In this document: positions 34,304 to 42,929 of the stretch, in pieces | Layout of the letters: the number at the start of each line of letters is the position of its first letter | Numbering within the stretch: position 1 is the first letter of the stretch | DNA from: UBA1172 sp002457135 | GTDB taxonomy: Bacteria; Pseudomonadota; Alphaproteobacteria; Puniceispirillales; UBA1172 | Length of the DNA stretch: 57,926 nt | Assembly (NCBI GenBank): GCA_965660935.1 | Contig: CBFIBR010000012.1 | Span: 1 to 57,926, forward strand | Reading direction: 5' to 3' | Notes under the pieces: model-generated | What the model was told of the DNA's origin: nothing | Databases searched by the model: none | Seen by the model: only the letters and a program-made list of their open reading frames with translations | Program-made: the position numbers and the translations under genes

Positions 34304-34320
34304 GTTCAAGTGACTTGAAC
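34304..34320. promoter_or_regulatory. 17-bp perfect palindrome upstream of dnaA
   Basis: GTTCAAGT-G-ACTTGAAC, 8-bp arms around one base, 230 bp upstream of the dnaA start and 22 bp after a TTGACA hexamer (34276). Operator-like; the protein is unknown. Confidence 0.6.
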
Positions 34321-34551
34321 ACATCCGGCTCTGCGGACAGTATGTATACACGATTGGTCACGCAAGCATGAACGAACACCGTCGCCAAGATGGGTCATGA
34401 CCGGAAACCACCATTCGTAAGATGAAACCGCAGCGGCGTTCTGCCAGCTGTAAAGCATGGTGTTGACGCTATCGTATTACGACGATGCCTCCAACACCGG
34501 ACAAAATCATCGGGTAACTTCAGGCCGGGTGAAAAAAAAGAAGGGATGGTC

Positions 34552-35982
34552 ATGACTGAAGATACCTCGCATCACCACCCTGAACCCACCGGGCAGACCC
34601 CGCCCCTTTCCATTGATCAGCTGACCGCCGGCTGGGAACGTGTCCGTGACCGGCTCCGCACCGATCTGGGTGACAATGCCTGGCGGCACTGGATCAAGAA
34701 TCTCCAGTTCATCGAAAAGGCCGGGGCATCCATTATCCTTGGTGCCGAAAGCAAGCTGGCCACCAGCAGGGTCAGCGGCCAGTACACAGACCGCCTGCGC
34801 GCCAATTTCAAGCTTGAATGGCCTGAGGTTGATAACGTTGAAATCCGCCATGTGCATCGCACCGCCACCATGCCGCCGAAACCGGCACGGGCCTCGGGAC
34901 AGCCGGCATCATCGGTGCGCGCCCGCGCCATGGATGATTTTGAGGATTTTGGCGGTCGCCTCGACCCGCGCATGACGTTTGACAATTTCGTTGTCGAGAA
35001 GCCGAACGAATTTGCCCATGCCGTTGCCCTTAAAACAGCCATGAGCGAGAACCCGCAATTCAACCCGCTGTTTCTCTATGGCGGGGTCGGGCTGGGCAAG
35101 ACACACCTGATGCATGCCATCGCCACCCATATCAGGGAAAATTTCGCCCATCGCCGGGTGATCTATATGACCGCCGAGGCCTTCATGCATCATTTCGTAA
35201 AGGCCATCCGGCATCAGGACACGATGCAGTTCAAGGAACGCTTCCGTTCGGTTGATGTGCTGATGGTCGATGATGTCCAGTTCATCGGCGGCAAGGATTC
35301 CACTCAGGAAGAATTCTTTCACACCTTCAACGCGCTGGTGAACGACAACAAGCAGATCATCATCTCGGCGGATAAATCCCCGACGGACCTGAAAGGCGTG
35401 GAAGAACGGTTGCGGTCACGGCTCAACTGGGGGATGGTCGCCAATATCAACCCCACCACCTTTGAATTGAGGCTGGGGATCATCGAAAGCCGGAATGAAG
35501 CCGAGGGCATCGGGCTGAGCCATCAGGTCATGGAATTCCTGGCCCACAAGATCACCTCCAACGTCCGTGAACTCGAAGGCGCGCTCAACCGCATTGTCGC
35601 CAACAAGATGATCAACGGTGACCCGATCACCATTGATAGCGTGCGCGTTATCCTGGCTGATGTGCTGCGGGCCAGCAATCGGCAGGTCTCCATGGGTGAG
35701 ATCAAGCGGGAAGTCGCCCGCCATTACAATATCAGGCTGGAAGAAATGCATTCCAAGCGGCGGTCACGCAACATCGTTCTGCCGCGCCAGGTCGCCATGT
35801 TCCTTGCCAAGAACCTGACATCGAATTCGTATCCCGAGATCGGCCAGCACTTTGGCGGGCGGGATCACACCACCGTCATGCACGCCGTCAACAAGGTCGA
35901 AAGCATGATGAATGAAGACGCCACCATGGCCGAAGATATCGCCATGTTGCGATCCCTGCTGCACGCCAGCAACCAGCCCTGA
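34552..35982 (+). CDS. dnaA: Chromosomal replication initiator DnaA
   Basis: 476 aa from the ATG at 34552, which lies 6 bp after AAGGG (an ATG at 34546 touches the SD). Domain I (residues about 15-90) begins LTAGWERVRDRLRTDLGDNAWRHW. The AAA+ domain has FLYGGVGLGKTHLMHA (Walker A) and VLMVDDVQFIGGK (Walker B). DNA-binding domain IV contains the basic loop and signature GGRDHTTVMHAVNKVE. Domain II is short. Upstream lies the candidate origin. Confidence 0.97.
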   Translation: MTEDTSHHHPEPTGQTPPLSIDQLTAGWERVRDRLRTDLGDNAWRHWIKNLQFIEKAGASIILGAESKLATSRVSGQYTDRLRANFKLEWPEVDNVEIRHVHRTATMPPKPARASGQPASSVRARAMDDFEDFGGRLDPRMTFDNFVVEKPNEFAHAVALKTAMSENPQFNPLFLYGGVGLGKTHLMHAIATHIRENFAHRRVIYMTAEAFMHHFVKAIRHQDTMQFKERFRSVDVLMVDDVQFIGGKDSTQEEFFHTFNALVNDNKQIIISADKSPTDLKGVEERLRSRLNWGMVANINPTTFELRLGIIESRNEAEGIGLSHQVMEFLAHKITSNVRELEGALNRIVANKMINGDPITIDSVRVILADVLRASNRQVSMGEIKREVARHYNIRLEEMHSKRRSRNIVLPRQVAMFLAKNLTSNSYPEIGQHFGGRDHTTVMHAVNKVESMMNEDATMAEDIAMLRSLLHASNQP

Positions 35983-36045
35983 TCAGGTCATTTCAGGTGG
36001 CGTGATCGCCATGGGCTGAACCCCTCAAAAAATACAATATTCTGG

Positions 36046-36072
36046 TATTTCCAACGGGAAATATGCTATATT
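36046..36072 (+). promoter_or_regulatory. Candidate dnaN promoter with inverted repeat
   Basis: Inverted repeat TATTTCC-AACG-GGAAATA (36046-36063) directly followed by an extended -10, TGC-TATATT (36064-36072), about 57 bp upstream of the dnaN ATG. The repeat fills the place between -35 and -10. Confidence 0.5.
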
Positions 36073-36128
36073 TTGTTATTAAATAAAAATAATCAGGCAC
36101 AGGTTGCCCGGTAAGTGAAGAGGCTGAC

Positions 36129-37235
36129 ATGAAACTGACCATTGATCGCGCAGCATTGATCAAACCCCTTGGCCACGCCCATGGGGTTGTTGAGCGTCGG
36201 AACACGGTTCCAATCCTTTCCAACGCGGTGTTGAGGGCTGAAAACAGCCAGCTGACCCTGATCGCAACCGACATGGATATGGATATTGTTGAAACCGTTC
36301 CGGCCGCGGTGATGGAACCCGGGGTGGTGACCACACCGGCCCAGCTGATCTATGACATTGCCCGCAAACTGCCTGAAGGCGCGGAAATTGAAATCGCCCA
36401 GACTGACCCGGGCCAGATCGTGATGCGGGCGGGCCGGTCCAGCTTTTCCCTGCCGACCCTGCCGGTTGAGGATTTCCCGGCCATCAGTGATCAGGCCATG
36501 ACCACCGAGTTCACGCTGGCCGCAGCTGACCTGAAGGCGTTGATTGAAAACACCCGCTTTGCGGTTTCCACCGAAGAAACGCGGTATTACCTCAACGGCA
36601 TTTACCTGCATATCGCCGAGATGCAGTTGCTCAGGGCTGTTTCCACCGATGGGCATCGGCTGGCGCGGTCACAGATGGATCTGCCTGGCGGCGCTGAAAG
36701 CATGCCGTCCGTGATTGTCCCCCGCAAGGCTGTTGGTGAACTCAGCAAGCTGATTGACGAATACGAAGGCGATGTCCGGATCGGCATTACCGATAGCCGG
36801 GCGCGGTTTACCTTTGGGTCGGTTGAGGTCACCACCAAGCTGATCGATGGCACTTTCCCGGATTACCAGCGCGTGATCCCGACCGAAAACAACAATATCC
36901 TGCAAGTATCTTCGGATGCATTCAGGCAGGCGGTGGATCGTGTCTCAACTGTATCGGCTGATAAAACACGTTCCGTGAAGATGCGGATATCGGGTGAGGT
37001 GATGACGCTGTCTGCCTCCAGCACGGATTCCGCCAGTGGTGAGGAAACGCTTGAGGTCAGCTACAACGGCAGTGATATCGAAATCGGCTACAACGCCCGC
37101 TACCTGATGGATGTTGCCAGCCAGATCGATGGCGAGACGATAGAATTTGCACTGGCGGACAGCGCCCTGCCCACCGTGATCCGCAACCCTGGCGATGATG
37201 CCAATCTGTTTGTGCTCATGCCGATGAGGGTTTAG
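36129..37235 (+). CDS. dnaN: DNA polymerase III subunit beta (sliding clamp)
   Basis: 368 aa, three tandem clamp folds. MKLTIDRAALIKPLGHAHGVVERRNTVPILSNVLL-like start, YYLNGIYLH in the middle, and the C-terminus LPTVIRNPGDDANLFVLMPMRV, which ends in the usual PMR-x. It follows dnaA with a 146-bp gap carrying its own promoter-like element. The stop is 6 bp before the recF TTG, in the same frame. Confidence 0.97.
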   Translation: MKLTIDRAALIKPLGHAHGVVERRNTVPILSNAVLRAENSQLTLIATDMDMDIVETVPAAVMEPGVVTTPAQLIYDIARKLPEGAEIEIAQTDPGQIVMRAGRSSFSLPTLPVEDFPAISDQAMTTEFTLAAADLKALIENTRFAVSTEETRYYLNGIYLHIAEMQLLRAVSTDGHRLARSQMDLPGGAESMPSVIVPRKAVGELSKLIDEYEGDVRIGITDSRARFTFGSVEVTTKLIDGTFPDYQRVIPTENNNILQVSSDAFRQAVDRVSTVSADKTRSVKMRISGEVMTLSASSTDSASGEETLEVSYNGSDIEIGYNARYLMDVASQIDGETIEFALADSALPTVIRNPGDDANLFVLMPMRV

Positions 37236-37241
37236 GCAGCG

Positions 37242-38450
37242 TTGCTCTACTCACCCACCATTCAGCCTGATGAATACCGGCAGGATACCCCGTCTGGTCA
37301 CGTCTGGCTGACTGAACTGACGGTTAACGGGTTTCGCAATTATGATCATTTGAGCGTGTCGCTTGACCATCGTCCGGTGATCCTCACCGGGCCCAATGGC
37401 GCGGGTAAAACCAACCTGATGGAGGCGGTATCGCTGCTCGCCCCGGGGCGGGGGCTGCGCCGTGCCAGGGTAACCCAGATGGCCAGGCAATCGAGGCTTG
37501 CCGCCGCCAATGGGGGCGCATCAACGGCCTGGTCGGTGGCGGTCAGGATGGAAACCCCTGACGGACCGTTTCAGGCCGGGACCGGCATCACCGATGACCC
37601 TGCTGGTCATGAACCATCCCGGCGGTTGATCCGCATTGACGGGGAGACAGCATCACAGACACAGCTGGCGGAACGTGTTGCGGTATCGTGGCTGACGCCC
37701 GAGATGGATCAGGTGCTGGGTGCGCCGCCATCGGAACGGCGGCGTTTCCTTGACCGGCTGGTGATCGCCTTTGACCCGGCCCATAGTGGTCGCCTGCAGC
37801 GCTATGATAAAGCATCACGCCAGCGCAATCGTCTGCTCGATGAAAATCGCGGCGATGCCACCTGGCTGGAAGCGCTTGAGGCTGAAATGGCGGCATCAGG
37901 GGTTGCGATCCTTGCTGCCCGCATGGCGCTTGTGGAAGCCCTTGACCGCGAAGCCTCCCTGCCGGTGCCGGTGTTCCCGTCAGCGCGGCTCCATCTTGAG
38001 GGTGAGGCCGAAGAATGGATGCAGACCATGCCGGCGATTGATGTCGAGGACCGCATCAGGATGGAGGCAAAGGCCGCCCGCCAGCGGGGGGAGAAATCAA
38101 TCCCCGGGGCATCGGCCAGTGTGCTGGTGGCCACGCATTCCGGCACCGGGCAGGATGCCGAGCTGTCCTCAACCGGGGAGCAGAAAGCGCTCGTCATTTC
38201 GGTGATCCTGGCGCATGCCCGGTTGCAGTCAAAGCGGCTCAGGAGGCCGCCCATCCTGCTGCTTGATGATATCGCCTCCCACCTCGATGAACGCCGCCGC
38301 AACGCGCTGTTTGATCTGACGGGGGAGCTGGCTGGACAAGTGTGGTTCAGCGGCACGGATGAAGCCATTTTTGAGACGCTGATCAAAACGGGGCAACATA
38401 TCCCCATTGCCGCGGGCAGGATGGTGCTAAGCCATGCTGACGGAGAATAG
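37242..38450 (+). CDS. recF: DNA replication and repair protein RecF
   Basis: SMC-like ATPase of recombinational gap repair, 402 aa. Walker A is LTGPNGAGKTNLMEAVSLL; LSPGRGLRRA-like APGRGLRRAR follows; the signature and Walker B are LSSTGEQKAL and PILLLDDIASHLDERRR. The dnaN stop lies in the same frame only two codons upstream and no ATG or GTG precedes the Walker A, so TTG 37242 must be the start; no good SD is seen, suggesting low expression or coupling to dnaN. Confidence 0.94.
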   Translation: MLYSPTIQPDEYRQDTPSGHVWLTELTVNGFRNYDHLSVSLDHRPVILTGPNGAGKTNLMEAVSLLAPGRGLRRARVTQMARQSRLAAANGGASTAWSVAVRMETPDGPFQAGTGITDDPAGHEPSRRLIRIDGETASQTQLAERVAVSWLTPEMDQVLGAPPSERRRFLDRLVIAFDPAHSGRLQRYDKASRQRNRLLDENRGDATWLEALEAEMAASGVAILAARMALVEALDREASLPVPVFPSARLHLEGEAEEWMQTMPAIDVEDRIRMEAKAARQRGEKSIPGASASVLVATHSGTGQDAELSSTGEQKALVISVILAHARLQSKRLRRPPILLLDDIASHLDERRRNALFDLTGELAGQVWFSGTDEAIFETLIKTGQHIPIAAGRMVLSHADGE

Positions 38451-38453
38451 ACC

Positions 38454-40889
38454 ATGACAGAAGACATTAACGAAAACGGCAACGAGAATTATGATGCCGA
38501 TTCCATCAAGGTCCTGCGCGGCCTTGATGCTGTCCGCAAACGCCCGGGCATGTATATCGGTGATACCGATGATGGCTCCGGTCTGCATCACATGATCTAT
38601 GAGGTGGTGGACAACGCCATTGATGAGGCGCTGGCCGGGCATTGTGATCTGGTCCAGGTGATCCTGAACGGCAATGGCTCGGTCACGGTCACCGATAATG
38701 GCCGCGGCATCCCCACTGACCTGCACCATGAAGAAGGCGTGTCGGCGGCTGAGGTGATCATGACCCAGCTCCATGCCGGCGGCAAGTTTGACAACAACTC
38801 CTACAAGGTATCCGGCGGACTGCACGGTGTTGGTGTATCGGTGGTCAACGCGCTCTCGACCACGCTTGAGCTGGTCATCTATCGCAATGGCAAAAAGCAC
38901 AGCATCACCTTTGAGCATGGCGAGGCGGTGGCCCCCCTGTCGGAAGACGGTGATAGCGGGGGGCAGACCGGGACTGAAATCACCTTTGTTCCGTCACCTG
39001 AAACCTTCACCAATATCGAATTTGATTACCCCACGCTGGAACACCGCCTGCGTGAGCTGGCGTTTCTCAACAGCGGGGTCAATATCCGCCTCACCGATGA
39101 TCGTCAGGCTGAACAGAAAGTCAGCCAGTTCCATTACGAAGGCGGCTTGCGGGAGTTTGTTTCCTGGCTCGACCGGTCCCGCAGCGCCCTGCATGACACC
39201 ATCGACAATACCTCCCAGAAAGAAGGTGTCGGTGTTGAGATCGCCATGGAATGGACCGACAGCTATCACGAAACCACGCTCTGTTTCACCAACAATATCC
39301 CCCAGCGTGATGGCGGAACGCACCTTGCCGGGTTCAGGGCGGCGATGACACGGGTCATCAACGCCTATGCCCAGGAAAGCGGGATCGCCAAAAAGGAAAA
39401 GGTCCAGCTGTCGGGTGAAGATGCGCGTGAAGGCCTGACCGCGATCATTTCCGTCAAGGTGCCTGATCCCAAATTCTCATCCCAGACAAAGGACAAGCTG
39501 GTATCGTCCGAGGTTCGCCCGATTGTCGATGCGGCGGTATCGGATGCCCTGACCCAGTGGCTGGAAGAAAACCCGAATGAGGCCAAGAAAGTCGTCTCCA
39601 AGGCCTATGAGGCCGCCGCTGCCCGTGAAGCCGCGCGCAAGGCAAGGGAGCTGACCCGGCGCAAGGGCGTGATGGATATCGCCAGCCTGCCGGGGAAACT
39701 GGCCGACTGTCAGGAAAAGGACCCGGCAAAATCGGAAATATTCCTCGTTGAGGGTGATTCGGCGGGCGGTTCCGCGAAACAGGGGCGTGATCGCGCCAAT
39801 CAGGCCATTCTCCCCCTGCGGGGTAAAATCCTCAACGTTGAGCGCGCCCGGGTTGACAAGATGCTGTCCTCGGCTGAACTCGGCACCCTCATCACCGCCA
39901 TCGGGGCCGGTGTCGGCAATGCTGACATGGACCCGGCCAAGGCGCGTTACCACAAGATCATCATCATGACCGATGCTGATGTTGACGGCAGCCATATCCG
40001 CACCCTGTTGCTGACCTTTTTCTTCCGCCACATGCGGCCATTGATCGAAAACGGCTATCTCTATATCGCGCAGCCTCCGCTGTTTCGCGCCAAGCGGGGC
40101 GGCTCGGAAGTCTACCTCAAGGATCAGCGTGAACTGGATGGTTACCTCCAGGATGCGGGGCTGAAGGATGCTGTCCTGCTGGCCGCTGATGGCAGCCAGA
40201 GCATGGGGGCTGATCTGGTTGATATCGTCAATCAGGCGGGGGCGGCGATGCGTTGCATCACCTCGCTTGCCCGCACCGTGGGCAGCACGGCGGTGGTTGA
40301 ACAGGCCTCCATCGCGGCGCTGCTGACCCCGGCTGCCATCGGTGAGGAAGAGGCCGCCGGTTACCTCGCCCGCCGGCTTGAAAGCATCAGTGATCCGCTT
40401 GAACGCGGCTGGAAGGGGGCGATTGTCGATAACCCGGCCGAGCCTGGCACCAAGATCATGGAAATCAGCCGGACGCTGAGGGGGGTGACCGAAACCTATC
40501 ACCTGTCGCGCCGTCTGCTGGCCACCGAAGAGGCCCGCCGCCTCGATGAAATGGCCGGGATGTTGCAGGAACATTTCACCCGCCCGGCGGATTTCAAGGC
40601 AGGGTCAAACGAAGAAAAAATTTATGGCCCGACCGGGCTGGTGGAAACGATTTTCGGGCTTGGCAAAAAAGGGTCACAGATTTCCCGCTACAAGGGGCTT
40701 GGTGAAATGAACCCTGAACAGCTCTGGGAAACGACGCTAGATCCCAATCAGCGGACGCTGCTGCAAGTCAGGGTCGAACAGGAAGACGATGCCAATGATG
40801 CGTTCGAATCGCTGATGGGTGAAGATGTTGAAAAGCGGCGTCAGTTTATTCAGGAAAATGCCTTGAGGGTTGCCAATCTGGATGTCTGA
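38454..40889 (+). CDS. gyrB: DNA gyrase subunit B
   Basis: ATPase subunit of gyrase, 811 aa. The GHKL ATPase domain has KRPGMYIGDT and GLHGVGVSVVNALS; the TOPRIM domain has VEGDSAGGSAKQGRDR, PLRGKILNVE and TDADVDGSHIRTLLLTFFFR. The C-terminus ends QFIQENALRVANLDV, typical of GyrB. Start 3 bp after recF. An insertion around residues 555-690 is present, as in proteobacterial GyrB proteins. Confidence 0.98.
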   Translation: MTEDINENGNENYDADSIKVLRGLDAVRKRPGMYIGDTDDGSGLHHMIYEVVDNAIDEALAGHCDLVQVILNGNGSVTVTDNGRGIPTDLHHEEGVSAAEVIMTQLHAGGKFDNNSYKVSGGLHGVGVSVVNALSTTLELVIYRNGKKHSITFEHGEAVAPLSEDGDSGGQTGTEITFVPSPETFTNIEFDYPTLEHRLRELAFLNSGVNIRLTDDRQAEQKVSQFHYEGGLREFVSWLDRSRSALHDTIDNTSQKEGVGVEIAMEWTDSYHETTLCFTNNIPQRDGGTHLAGFRAAMTRVINAYAQESGIAKKEKVQLSGEDAREGLTAIISVKVPDPKFSSQTKDKLVSSEVRPIVDAAVSDALTQWLEENPNEAKKVVSKAYEAAAAREAARKARELTRRKGVMDIASLPGKLADCQEKDPAKSEIFLVEGDSAGGSAKQGRDRANQAILPLRGKILNVERARVDKMLSSAELGTLITAIGAGVGNADMDPAKARYHKIIIMTDADVDGSHIRTLLLTFFFRHMRPLIENGYLYIAQPPLFRAKRGGSEVYLKDQRELDGYLQDAGLKDAVLLAADGSQSMGADLVDIVNQAGAAMRCITSLARTVGSTAVVEQASIAALLTPAAIGEEEAAGYLARRLESISDPLERGWKGAIVDNPAEPGTKIMEISRTLRGVTETYHLSRRLLATEEARRLDEMAGMLQEHFTRPADFKAGSNEEKIYGPTGLVETIFGLGKKGSQISRYKGLGEMNPEQLWETTLDPNQRTLLQVRVEQEDDANDAFESLMGEDVEKRRQFIQENALRVANLDV

Positions 40890-40925
40890 TCCCTTGCCTG
40901 TCTGCGCGGACCCGGAGGAATGATC

Positions 40926-42227
40926 ATGCCTGATCAGGGCTTCAACATGGTGGCGGCGGATGCCCAGGTGAACATCAGCCAGTTGTCGCTGGTGCGGTGG
41001 ATCGCGCTGTCGGGCCAGCTGGCGGCAATTCTTTTTGTCTATTTCATCCTCAGCTATCCCCTGCCGCTCATCACCTGCCTGGTGCTGGTGGCGGCATCGG
41101 CCCTGGTCGGGTTCTGGCAGGCGGTGGCAACCGCGGATAGCAAACAGTTCAGCCGCCGGGCTGTCCTGCTGCTGTTGTCGTTTGATATCGTCCAGCTCGG
41201 GGTCCTGCTTTACCTGACGGGCGGGCTGGCCAACCCGTTCTCGGTGATGCTGCTGGCCCCGGTGACGATTTCGGCAACGGTTCTGCGTCAACAGGAAACG
41301 GCAACGCTGGTGGTGCTGACCATGGTGGTGGCCACGGTGCTGGCGTTTTATCATTTCCCCCTGCCCTGGGCCTCTATCTTCAGCCTTGAGCCGCTTTATG
41401 TGGCGGGGTTGTGGTTTGCGCTGGTCCTGACGACGGTTTTTGTCGCCCTCTATGCCGGGCTGGTTTCCAGTGAGAGCCGAAAGCTGGCGCGGGGTCTGGC
41501 CGAAGCCAGGCTGAGCCTTGAGCGTGAACACAAGATGGTCTCCCTCGGCTCCCTCGCCACGGCCGCCGCGCATAAGCTGGGGTCACCGCTCAACACCATC
41601 ACCATCATTGCCCATGAGCTGGAACATCTGGCCGATGGCAAAACGAACTCGAAACAGTATCAGCATTTCATTGATGATATCCGCCAGCTCAAGGAAGAAA
41701 CGGAACGCTGCCGGGCTATCCTGGCCGAACTCAATGATGATGCTGTCCTGCTCGGTAATGAAAGCACAGATCCTGTGACGATCTCGGCCTTTCTGAAAAG
41801 CCTGATGGAGGAACGGTTTGCTGATATAGCCACCATGCTCAGCATGGAAGTCAACGCCAATGAGGCGATTGCCGAGCCGATGGTGACGCGGCGGCCGGAA
41901 TTGATCCACCCGATTGAAACGCTGGTGGATAACGCCGCCCATTTCACCGAAACCAGCATCGGTCTTGGCCTCAGCTGGGATGAGATGAATTTCACCATCA
42001 CCATCCGTGATGACGGCCCCGGGTTCCAGTCTTCGGTGCTGGCCAGCCTTGGTGATCCCTATGCCAGCAGCCGTGAAGGCGTGGATGGTCACATGGGCCT
42101 CGGGGTCTTTATTGCCATGACCATGGTCAATCATGTTGGCGGGTCGATCAAGATCGGCAACAGGAAGACAGGCGGTGCCGAAGCCATCCTGACCTATCCG
42201 CGTGAAGGGTTTGATGCCGGGCCATGA
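40926..42227 (+). CDS. regB: RegB/PrrB-type redox sensor histidine kinase
   Basis: Membrane sensor that adjusts respiratory and other redox genes through RegA, 433 aa. Six membrane segments span residues about 22-180. The quinone-site motif GGLANPF follows the third or fourth. The redox-active Cys is in ETERCRAIL. The N box (ETLVDNAAHF), G1 (RDDGPGF) and G2 (GLGVFIA) are intact. The H box reads AAAHKLGSPLNTI: the residue after the phospho-His is Lys, not the usual Glu. The ATG at 40926 is 6 bp after GGAGGA. No senC gene adjoins. Confidence 0.92.
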   Translation: MPDQGFNMVAADAQVNISQLSLVRWIALSGQLAAILFVYFILSYPLPLITCLVLVAASALVGFWQAVATADSKQFSRRAVLLLLSFDIVQLGVLLYLTGGLANPFSVMLLAPVTISATVLRQQETATLVVLTMVVATVLAFYHFPLPWASIFSLEPLYVAGLWFALVLTTVFVALYAGLVSSESRKLARGLAEARLSLEREHKMVSLGSLATAAAHKLGSPLNTITIIAHELEHLADGKTNSKQYQHFIDDIRQLKEETERCRAILAELNDDAVLLGNESTDPVTISAFLKSLMEERFADIATMLSMEVNANEAIAEPMVTRRPELIHPIETLVDNAAHFTETSIGLGLSWDEMNFTITIRDDGPGFQSSVLASLGDPYASSREGVDGHMGLGVFIAMTMVNHVGGSIKIGNRKTGGAEAILTYPREGFDAGP

Positions 42228-42329
42228 GCAGGACCGGATGGATGAGGCCCGTATTGTCATGATTGCGCCGCGGATGATCCGGGGTCTATACTGGGTATGA
42301 TTGAGGTTTAAAGGATCAGTGGACGTAAA

Positions 42330-42851
42330 ATGAAATTGTTGATTGTTGATGATGATGCCCCGTTGAGAGGCCGCCTCACCCGGGTGATGGAACGCCGCGG
42401 GTTCACGGTTCATGATGCCGCCGGGGTTGATGATGCGCGCCTGCTGATCGACCAGCATGCCTTTACCCATGCTGTGCTGGACATGAAACTGGATGACGGC
42501 AACGGGCTTGATATCGTCCCCCTGATCCATGAGCGCAACCCGGATTGCCGGGTGATCATGCTCACCGGCTTTGGCAATATCGCCACCGCCGTGGCGGCGG
42601 TGAAGGCAGGGGCCATGGATTACCTGCCCAAGCCCGCTGACCCCGATACCATCGCGGCAGCCCTGCTCCAGCAGGGTGATGAGATGCCGCCGCCGCCTGA
42701 GGACCCGATGTCGGCCGACCGTGTGCGGTGGGAGCATATTCAGCGTGTTTATGAGCAATGCGGCCGCAATGTCTCCGAAACCGCCCGGCGGCTGAAACTG
42801 CACCGCCGTACCTTGCAGCGTATTCTTGCCAAACACGCGCCAAGGCCCTAA
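42330..42851 (+). CDS. regA: RegA/PrrA response regulator
   Basis: Partner of RegB, 173 aa. Receiver residues are DDD (positions 7-9), phospho-Asp in AVLDMKLDDGNGLD, Thr in MLTGFG and Lys in PKPAD. A Pro-rich linker (MPPPPEDP) leads to the Fis-type HTH NVSETARRLKLHRRTLQRILAKHAPR, almost unchanged in this family. It follows regB after 102 bp and has its own AAAGGATC upstream. It likely controls respiration and redox genes genome-wide. Confidence 0.95.
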   Translation: MKLLIVDDDAPLRGRLTRVMERRGFTVHDAAGVDDARLLIDQHAFTHAVLDMKLDDGNGLDIVPLIHERNPDCRVIMLTGFGNIATAVAAVKAGAMDYLPKPADPDTIAAALLQQGDEMPPPPEDPMSADRVRWEHIQRVYEQCGRNVSETARRLKLHRRTLQRILAKHAPRP

Positions 42852-42873
42852 TAAGGTGACCCTGACACACAGT

Positions 42874-42923
42874 CCCTGACCATAAAAGAGACAGGGTTAA
42901 AATAAAGGGCCCCCCAAGGTGGC
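42874..42923 (+). promoter_or_regulatory. metZ leader: hairpin plus SD-sequestering stem
   Basis: A 5-bp stem CCCTG/CAGGG (42874-42896, 13-nt loop) is followed by GCCCCCC-AA-GGTGGC (42909-42923), which can pair with and hide the metZ Shine-Dalgarno AAGGTGG (42916-42922). SAM-II riboswitches often precede metZ in alphaproteobacteria, but the consensus is not met here. Regulation of translation is an inference. Confidence 0.3.
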
Positions 42924-42929
42924 AAAAGA

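Larger units (their letters stand above)
33936..34545. other. Candidate replication origin region between rpsT and dnaA
   Basis: A 619-bp gene-free stretch next to dnaA-dnaN-recF-gyrB. It holds the rpsT terminator, two related inverted repeats with TTGGATAA ends (33948 and 34130), an A-rich tract around 34185-34250 and a 17-bp palindrome at 34304. TTTGGATAA (33959-33967) is one mismatch from the DnaA box TGTGGATAA. No exact DnaA box was seen, so an origin here is an inference. Confidence 0.4.

Noticed and set aside
34276..34304. dnaA promoter from TTGACA at 34276
   Set aside because: No acceptable -10 lies 16-18 bp downstream (CGGCCG at the right place), so it was not called.
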